The translations under genes were made by a program, and so were the position numbers. Below the pieces are notes generated by a model. That model saw nothing but the letters and a program-made list of their open reading frames with translations, made no database searches and was not told the origin of the DNA. A DNA stretch of 5,939 nt, taken from positions 1-5,939 of the forward strand of contig NZ_JAVKCQ010000090.1 of the NCBI RefSeq assembly GCF_040222615.1, given 5' to 3'. Positions 1-4,661 of the stretch are shown here, in pieces (the first letter of the stretch is position 1; every line of letters starts with the position of its first letter). Source of the stretch: Haliea sp040222615 (lineage in GTDB: Bacteria > Pseudomonadota > Gammaproteobacteria > Pseudomonadales > Halieaceae).

Positions 1-168
1 GTCCAGCCGCTGCACCGGAATCTCCAGGTGGAAACGCTTATCATCAGCACTTGCAACTGCCCCTGCCAGCAGCAGAGGCGATAGCGCAATCACTTTTATC
101 AGTCTGCTCCACCCGGACCTCACGTCCTGCGTCCCCCAGTAGACAAGTGAGCGGAGAAAAACCCCCAT
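1..168 (-). CDS. TonB-dependent outer-membrane receptor with N-terminal STN signalling domain (5' fragment)
   Basis: Only the N-terminus is in the window; the frame runs open through position 1. From the ATG at 166-168 it encodes 56 residues. There is a basic stretch (RSGWSRLIK), a hydrophobic core (VIALSPLLLAGAV), a likely signal-peptidase site after ASA, and then the mature start DDKRFHLEIPVQRLD. That last stretch is the opening of the STN (secretin/TonB short N-terminal) domain, which begins 'F.IP.Q.L' in FecA/FpvA-type receptors and touches FecR in the periplasm. The position just after a sigma factor and FecR fits such a transducing receptor. The barrel and plug are outside the window, so the ligand is unknown. 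Start choice is uncertain: the ATG lies 26 bases after fecR with a weak GGA signal. An in-frame GTG at 121-123 has a better Shine-Dalgarno (GGGGGA, 8 bases away) and gives a compact signal peptide. A secretin is the other STN-bearing possibility but is unlikely in this context. Confidence 0.82.
   Translation of the reverse strand, partial: MGVFLRSLVYWGTQDVRSGWSRLIKVIALSPLLLAGAVASADDKRFHLEIPVQRLD
132..137 (-). promoter_or_regulatory. Candidate ribosome binding site for the alternative GTG start of the receptor
   Basis: The minus strand reads GGGGGA, eight bases before the GTG at 121-123. The upstream ATG at 166-168 has only a weak GGA six bases away. This site, if used, moves the receptor start 45 bases downstream and leaves a 71-base gap after fecR. 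Confidence 0.4.
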
Positions 169-185
169 AGAGATTCCGGAACCAT

Positions 186-199
186 AGTGAAACTTCACT
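186..199. repeat. Small inverted repeat over the fecR stop codon
   Basis: The sequence AGTGAA-AC-TTCACT has two perfect 6-base arms around a 2-base centre. It covers the fecR-like stop codon (195-197) and the first bases of the gap before the receptor. The loop is too short for a normal hairpin and no T-run follows, so it does not look like a terminator. It could be an operator half-site pair for the receptor gene, or chance. Confidence 0.3.
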
Positions 200-1199
200 G
201 CGATGGACGCAGGAGGACGGTGCTATCGTCGACGCGCTCAACCTCAATCGGGAAACCGGAAGCGAGGGTATCGAGCATGGCGTCGGTATCGCCAATCCGG
301 AAATAGCCACCAATACGCAGGTTACGAAGCTCTGGGTCCTCTATAACGAAGTGTGTTTCCGTGTACCTACCGATCTCGCCAATGACCACCGCCAACGGCT
401 CGCCTGCAAAGGAGAGCATACCCTGGCGCCAGGCCAGCTCCCTGGCGATCTGTTCGTCCGAAACAGGCTCGGCGGTCTCCACGGTCTCTGCCAGGCGAAC
501 CCGCTGGCCTCTCTTCACGGTACCCAGTACAGCACTGCGCCCGTGCCGGTCTATGCTTTCCTCTGGCTTACCGCCCCCCTCCGCCAATTCAACGATGCCC
601 TCTGTAACCAACAGTCTCAGCCCCTGCGTTTCGCGTCGCACCGAGAAGGCCGTGCCCACAGCGCGTACACTGCGCCCGCCGACCCATACGATGAAGGGAC
701 GTCCGGCCTCGTGTGCCACCTCAAAGTAGGCTTCTCCCGCCAATAGGTGCAGTTCCCTCACTTCACCACGGTAAGCAACCCGTAGTTGGCTTGCCGTATT
801 GAGCTGCACCGAGGATCCATCAGGAAGTGCAACGCTGCGCTGTTCGCCGACGGCGGTCGCGTAAAGGATCGGAGACGACGGCACTGCCTGGTCGAACCAG
901 TAGGTAATAAAGAGCGCGGCAACGGCGATTATTGCAAGCATGCCAGCGAATAGGGGCCGCGCAAGCCGTCGATCGTGACGAACCGGCCGCGGAGGTACGG
1001 CGAGCTCTGTCAGCACATTCAATTCGCCCCAGAGGTGGGACAAGCGCTCGAGCGCTTCCCTGTGTCGCGGGCTTCTATTCATCCATTCGCGGAGGGCCTC
1101 GATATCGGCCGCGGACGGCTTTGCACCATCCAGCTGTGCAATCCACGCGCACGCCTCCAGATCGATGTCAGAACGAGACAGACTCCTGATGTCAGACAC
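195..1199 (-). CDS. FecR-family transmembrane anti-sigma factor / signal transducer
   Basis: This inner-membrane protein relays the signal from the STN domain of an outer-membrane receptor to its ECF sigma factor. Its 334 residues are the usual FecR length. Residues about 10-62 form the cytoplasmic DUF4880-type sigma-binding region (A..W...L pattern: ACAWIAQLDG, then LREWMNRSPRHREALERL). One membrane helix follows at about 82-102 (LFAGMLAIIAVAALFITYW). Residues about 112-206 are the periplasmic FecR domain, with YATAVGEQRSVALPDGSSV, LNTASQLRV, LLAGEAYFEVAHEAGRPF and VRAVGTAFSVR, all typical. Residues about 258-331 are the C-terminal DUF4974 receptor-facing domain (LSFAGEPLAVVIGEIGRY ... IGGYF). 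The start is GTG at 1197-1199, overlapping the sigma-factor stop by 8 bases, with AGGGA just upstream; no nearby in-frame ATG exists. The pairing with the adjacent sigma factor and receptor makes the assignment firm; the inducing signal is unknown. Confidence 0.95.
   Translation of the reverse strand: MSDIRSLSRSDIDLEACAWIAQLDGAKPSAADIEALREWMNRSPRHREALERLSHLWGELNVLTELAVPPRPVRHDRRLARPLFAGMLAIIAVAALFITYWFDQAVPSSPILYATAVGEQRSVALPDGSSVQLNTASQLRVAYRGEVRELHLLAGEAYFEVAHEAGRPFIVWVGGRSVRAVGTAFSVRRETQGLRLLVTEGIVELAEGGGKPEESIDRHGRSAVLGTVKRGQRVRLAETVETAEPVSDEQIARELAWRQGMLSFAGEPLAVVIGEIGRYTETHFVIEDPELRNLRIGGYFRIGDTDAMLDTLASGFPIEVERVDDSTVLLRPSQ
1042..1057. repeat. 16-base perfect palindrome inside the fecR-like gene
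   Basis: AAGCGCTCGAGCGCTT equals its own reverse complement over all 16 bases. It lies in codons 48-53 of the FecR-like gene (E-A-L-E-R-L), which encode a helix of the sigma-binding domain. The residues alone explain most of it, so chance is the default reading; a protein-binding site inside the gene is possible but unsupported. Confidence 0.4.
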
Positions 1200-1767
1200 A
1201 ATCCCTGCGACCCTTCGTTTTCATTGAAGCAGCATCGCTGTCACTCACGAGGCCACTGCCGTCACCCTCCATTGCCGCCATGAACTGACTGCAGCGATAC
1301 AGCCCGGTTGCGATATGCTTTTCGACGGTACTGGTCGACACACCCAGCCGGTCGGCAATCTCTCGATGGGTATAACCATACACCTTGCGCATGAGAAAAG
1401 CGCGTCGACACTGCGGCGGCAGGCGCGCGGCAGCGCGAGAGAACAGAGCCAGTCGCTGCTCACCCTGCAGCTGCTCCTCGAGGCAGTGCGAGGCCGAGGG
1501 CTCGCCTGCACCGGAGGCCTCCTCGATGTAGTCGGTCAGTGCTCGTGATCGTGTGGAGAGCTCGTTGAGGGCGAGATTCTTGGCAACCCGAAAAAGAAAG
1601 GCTTTGGGGGAACGCACGGTCTGTGTCTGCTCTGCCTGGAAGGCTCGCAGATAGGCTTCCTGGGAAACGTCTTCGACATCCCGGGGGTCCGTTAGAAACC
1701 TGCCCAGGAAACGCCGGAGAAAGCCCTGGTGCTCGATAAAGGCAATGGAAATGCTCGAGGGCTTCAA
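1192..1767 (-). CDS. ECF-family RNA polymerase sigma factor, FecI-like
   Basis: This 191-residue protein is a cytoplasmic sigma factor that would direct RNA polymerase to its target promoters when released or activated by the FecR-like protein. Region 2 is at residues about 10-75, with DPRDVEDVSQEAYLRAF (28-43) matching the core-binding and -10 recognition segment, followed by SPKAFLFRVAKNLALNEL. Region 4 is at about 104-158, with LPPQCRRAFLMRKVYGYTHREIADRLGVSTSTVEKHI, a textbook -35-binding helix-turn-helix. About 30 residues follow region 4 (rich in S, D, G, then a basic MKTKGRR), a little longer than a minimal FecI. The start is TTG at 1765-1767: it has a strong AGGAAGAG upstream, the frame has no ATG before region 4, and the codon shares bases with the stop of the preceding amidohydrolase (TTGA). 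It is followed by the FecR-like gene with an 8-base overlap. It is likely co-translated with the upstream enzymes. Confidence 0.95.
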   Translation of the reverse strand: MKPSSISIAFIEHQGFLRRFLGRFLTDPRDVEDVSQEAYLRAFQAEQTQTVRSPKAFLFRVAKNLALNELSTRSRALTDYIEEASGAGEPSASHCLEEQLQGEQRLALFSRAAARLPPQCRRAFLMRKVYGYTHREIADRLGVSTSTVEKHIATGLYRCSQFMAAMEGDGSGLVSDSDAASMKTKGRRDCV

Positions 1768-3209
1768 GTCTCTTCCTGAGCGCTCGGCGCTGCAAACGCC
1801 GACGCCATGTCATCTAGCATTGCATCAATCCTCTTGCTGTCATACCAGACCCCGGCCTTCACCACCCCCTTCAGATCCTTTAGGGCAGCAAGATCTTCAA
1901 GTGGATTGCGGTTAAGCAGAATCAGATCCGCTATCGCACCCTCGCGCATCTCGCCGAGTTCACCCTCCCGACCAAGGTAGCGCGCCGGTTCCAGCGTTGC
2001 AGCACGCAGGACGGATTTATTGGGGATGCCAAGGGCGTGCAGGGACAGCATCTCGTCGATGGTCACTGTCCCGGCGGCAGACTGGTAGCTGTCGGTACCG
2101 ACCAGCATCGGCGCACCGGCGTTGTAGAGCTTGAGGATGGCTTGCCGGCGCAGCCTCTGATGGACATCCTCGCCGACTTGATGTGCGGGCTCCATGTTGA
2201 AGAACACCTTGCCAACGGTACCGTCCTTTATCAGCGGCAATATGTCCCTCTCCATGGGCCCCATGAAGCGTTCCATGCCGTCAATGTAAGGTACTGGATC
2301 AGTTGAGAAATTACGCATGATCTGTGTCGTTGGCACAAACCAGTGCCCGGCGCCCCGAGCCGCCGCTGCCACCGCCTCGAGGCGGATGGGGTCAATAAAG
2401 CCCTCCGCTGACACTTCTCCCGCGCCGAGCTTCAGCACGAGTTCCTTGGCGCGATCATCTTTGGGAGACAGGCTGGGATTGGGCAGTGAGCGGTCTGCGG
2501 CGACCGCATGCAGCACGCCTATGAGGTGCTCGGAGGTCCGCATACCACCGGCGATAGCGTCAATCAGGGGCACATCCTGCGCCACGTGTCCCGATATCTC
2601 CATGTCGTGTCTGGCACCCGCGTCCAGCAGCGCACTGAATACCTCGGGCTTCAGACGGGAATACACCTTGACGAAATCATAGCCGGCGCGCTTCTGACCC
2701 AATACAAAGGCATCGGCATCCGCCGGGTCCGTCATCACCACACTGCCCTCCCAGATGGGCGGCTCGCCGTCGACCAGGGCACCGGAGGTAACAATCCTTG
2801 CGCCGGGCAAAGCCCCCTCCTCCACCGCGGCCTTCCAGGCCAGCGTTTCCGGGTTCCCCCACATGTTGCGCACGGTGGTGACGCCGCGCAGCAGGTTCAT
2901 TGTCGCGTGCTCTCTCACTTGCAGGTGAACGTGCATGTCCATGAGACCTGGGGCAAGGTAGCCGCCTTTGGCGTCGATAACGGTAGCACCCGCATCATTC
3001 ACCGCCTCTACATCAGGTATTACGGCAGTGATCCGCTCGCCCTCGATGCGCACCGCCCGGTCCTCGAGGACAGTACCTGTACGCACGTCCACCACATGAA
3101 CATTGCGGAACAAGAGGTCATCTGCAAGGACGCCTTCAGTAGCCTGCAGGAAAAAGGTGAACAGGAGAAATCCTGCGACACGGGATTGAGTGAATCGCTT
3201 GCTTTTCAT
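1764..3209 (-). CDS. Exported metal-dependent amidohydrolase (imidazolonepropionase/prolidase-like), paralogue of the gene at 4658-5939
   Basis: This is a complete 481-residue enzyme of the amidohydrolase superfamily. A signal peptide occupies residues 1-29 (MKSKR, a hydrophobic FLLFTFFL core, likely cut after VLA), so it should act in the periplasm. A short beta-sandwich segment (VHVVDVRTGTVLEDRAVRIEGERI) precedes the TIM barrel. Visible metal-site residues are H93 and H95 (PGLMDMHVH), K181 (FVKVYSR, likely the carboxylated lysine), H208 (SGHV), H228 (SEHL) and D373 (GTDS). This is the pattern of two-metal members. The C-terminus has the family's ATLEPARYLG...G.M..GAIADLILLNRNPLEDL ending. 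Relatives with known activity cleave amide bonds, including Xaa-Arg/Lys or Xaa-Pro dipeptides, so a peptide or N-acyl amide substrate is plausible but not shown. The ATG at 3207-3209 is preceded by AGGAG, which overlaps the upstream stop. Its own stop overlaps the sigma-factor start. Confidence 0.93.
   Translation of the reverse strand: MKSKRFTQSRVAGFLLFTFFLQATEGVLADDLLFRNVHVVDVRTGTVLEDRAVRIEGERITAVIPDVEAVNDAGATVIDAKGGYLAPGLMDMHVHLQVREHATMNLLRGVTTVRNMWGNPETLAWKAAVEEGALPGARIVTSGALVDGEPPIWEGSVVMTDPADADAFVLGQKRAGYDFVKVYSRLKPEVFSALLDAGARHDMEISGHVAQDVPLIDAIAGGMRTSEHLIGVLHAVAADRSLPNPSLSPKDDRAKELVLKLGAGEVSAEGFIDPIRLEAVAAAARGAGHWFVPTTQIMRNFSTDPVPYIDGMERFMGPMERDILPLIKDGTVGKVFFNMEPAHQVGEDVHQRLRRQAILKLYNAGAPMLVGTDSYQSAAGTVTIDEMLSLHALGIPNKSVLRAATLEPARYLGREGELGEMREGAIADLILLNRNPLEDLAALKDLKGVVKAGVWYDSKRIDAMLDDMASAFAAPSAQEET
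1770..1777 (-). promoter_or_regulatory. Ribosome binding site that fixes the TTG start of the sigma factor
   Basis: The minus strand reads AGGAAGAG, with its AGGA core six bases before the TTG at 1765-1767. It lies inside the last codons of the preceding amidohydrolase gene. It is the main reason to accept the rare TTG start, since no ATG is available in frame before the middle of the protein. Confidence 0.7.
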
Positions 3210-3212
3210 TTT

Positions 3213-3217
3213 CTCCT
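3213..3217 (-). promoter_or_regulatory. Ribosome binding site overlapping a stop codon
   Basis: The minus strand reads TAGGAGAAAATG: the TAG stop of the BAAT-like hydrolase (3216-3218) is part of the AGGAG that serves the amidohydrolase ATG at 3207-3209. The gap is only 6 bases, so the two genes should be translated in a coupled way. Confidence 0.7.
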
Positions 3218-4661
3218 ACTCCAGTTCATTCCGCTGTTCATTTGCTGTGCGCAGGTTTTGCCGGAAGAAGGCGACCTGCTCCTTGAATCCTGAAACTGCA
3301 GCACTGGCGTTCATCTGCGGTGTACCTCCCATCGAAATAGATGCCTCCGCAACATCATGCGTCATGTCTCCCAGAAGTGAAGTCACGATGACGGGAAAGG
3401 CCGCGAAATGGCCGACACCCGGGAAATCGATGCGCTTGAGTCTTCCACTTTTGCCGGCCTCGACAAGTCGCTGCTCGACCTTGTAGGACGCGATGCTGCT
3501 GGGCCACAACGCATCTGCCTGACCTGAAATAATCAGGATCGGCGCGGTTATGCGTTCGACAGGTATAGCGCCGGTTGTTGCCTCCAGCATTGCCGGCAAG
3601 TACAACCGGCGCCAGTCGATATCGCGGCTCGCTCCCTCGAAACTCTCACCCTCTTCAAAGCCATAACTTGCGAAAGGCACGGGCTTACCCTCAAGCGTCC
3701 ATGCAGGTCTGGCGACATCGTCGGCGCCGCAGCACCCACCCCACACAACGTTCGAAGGCACGCCGGCCACGATAGCGCCGACGCGTTCCGGCCAGGTTGC
3801 CCCGAGTAGCAGAACCAGCTCTCCTCCCCGGGAGCCGCCTGAAAGACCGATCTTTTCCATGCCGGACTCGGCCTGCAGCCAGTCCATCGCACCATGAAAA
3901 TACTCCAGCGGGATTTCCCTGAGCGCATCCGGCCGGCCGTCGTAGTTGAAGTGGGCCAGGGCTAGAGCGAGAAAACCATGGGAAGCGAGCAAGGCGGCGG
4001 TGCGTTCATTGACCCCGCCGCCGGATCCGGTCACCACCAACACCGGCTGCTTCGGCCCGGGGCCGGGAGCGCGAAACACGACTCCCCGGAGATCGCCGCC
4101 ACGCAACTCTTCCCGGATCACGCCCGGCGCCGCGAAGCGGGCCGTCTGCTTCCCCGTGGTCGTCGCAGTAGTCGTGCTGTCGATGCCGCGCTGATACGTT
4201 GCCGTGTAAGTGATGCTTACCGGTTTCATCACATCAATGGCAGGCATGCTCGGTGCACCGGCAGGCAAACATTCCGCCGATTGGCATTTCTCGATACCCT
4301 CGCTTCCGACCGGGAGCGCAGACCAGATGAGACCGCGAGCATCGACCCCTGTGTAAGTCCCGGTGACGGAAGCATCTTCGCCGGTGTTCACCCGACCTTC
4401 TGGTGAGGCAAAGTAAGTTCCTCTGGCAGCCCAGGAATGCCCCGCCTCATCGACAAACACCGAGTCAATGGTGACTCCTCCCCCCGGAAGTGCCCCAGCC
4501 AACTCGACATGCCCTGGCTCGAGAAACAATCGCTCCTCCGGCACAACCGACAACGTCTGCGCGATCGCGGCAGAGGCAAAGAAAATCGCCATCGCGAGTA
4601 ACGGATGTGAAATTCGGAGCATGCGGCGCAAATCAATAGAGACCCGCCCTTTCATCGTCAC
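3216..4661 (-). CDS. Exported acyl-CoA thioesterase/BAAT-family alpha/beta hydrolase
   Basis: The 481-residue protein has the two-domain layout of type I acyl-CoA thioesterases and bile acid-CoA:amino acid N-acyltransferases. After a signal peptide (hydrophobic LLAMAIFFASAAIA, likely cut before Q35), residues about 45-120 match the N-terminal Bile_Hydr_Trans sandwich (GHSWAARGTYFASPEGRV, GTYTGVDARGLIWSALPVG). A Thr-rich linker-like stretch sits at 161-174. Residues about 185-470 form the BAAT_C hydrolase domain. The likely triad is S277 (GLSGGSRGGEL), D383 (ISGQADALWPS) and H418 (GVGHF). The nucleophile is Ser, as in thioesterases, not the Cys of the amino-acid transferase BAAT. An exported copy is unlikely to meet CoA esters, so an ester, thioester or amide in the periplasm is more plausible (inference). 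The GTG at 4659-4661 overlaps the upstream stop (GTGA); an ATG two codons later (4653-4655) is an equally good start. A 6-base gap leads to the next amidohydrolase. Confidence 0.9.
   Translation of the reverse strand: MTMKGRVSIDLRRMLRISHPLLAMAIFFASAAIAQTLSVVPEERLFLEPGHVELAGALPGGGVTIDSVFVDEAGHSWAARGTYFASPEGRVNTGEDASVTGTYTGVDARGLIWSALPVGSEGIEKCQSAECLPAGAPSMPAIDVMKPVSITYTATYQRGIDSTTTATTTGKQTARFAAPGVIREELRGGDLRGVVFRAPGPGPKQPVLVVTGSGGGVNERTAALLASHGFLALALAHFNYDGRPDALREIPLEYFHGAMDWLQAESGMEKIGLSGGSRGGELVLLLGATWPERVGAIVAGVPSNVVWGGCCGADDVARPAWTLEGKPVPFASYGFEEGESFEGASRDIDWRRLYLPAMLEATTGAIPVERITAPILIISGQADALWPSSIASYKVEQRLVEAGKSGRLKRIDFPGVGHFAAFPVIVTSLLGDMTHDVAEASISMGGTPQMNASAAVSGFKEQVAFFRQNLRTANEQRNELE

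Noticed and set aside
124..194. A FecI-type promoter between fecR and the receptor gene
   Set aside because: GGAATC and TGTCTA are present on the minus strand, but they are about 26 bases apart, too far for a normal -35/-10 pair.
44..313. An 89-codon minus-strand frame covering the fecR end and receptor start
   Set aside because: It conflicts with two frames that show clear family motifs (the FecR C-terminal domain, and the receptor signal peptide with STN). Its own product resembles nothing.
2508..3293. A 261-codon open frame on the plus strand, opposite the second amidohydrolase
   Set aside because: It is fully antisense to a well-supported gene. Its product has no recognisable domain. 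The matching antisense frame opposite the paralogue (5426-5740) is similar only because the sense proteins are conserved, and it is broken by a stop, so the frame is not under selection.
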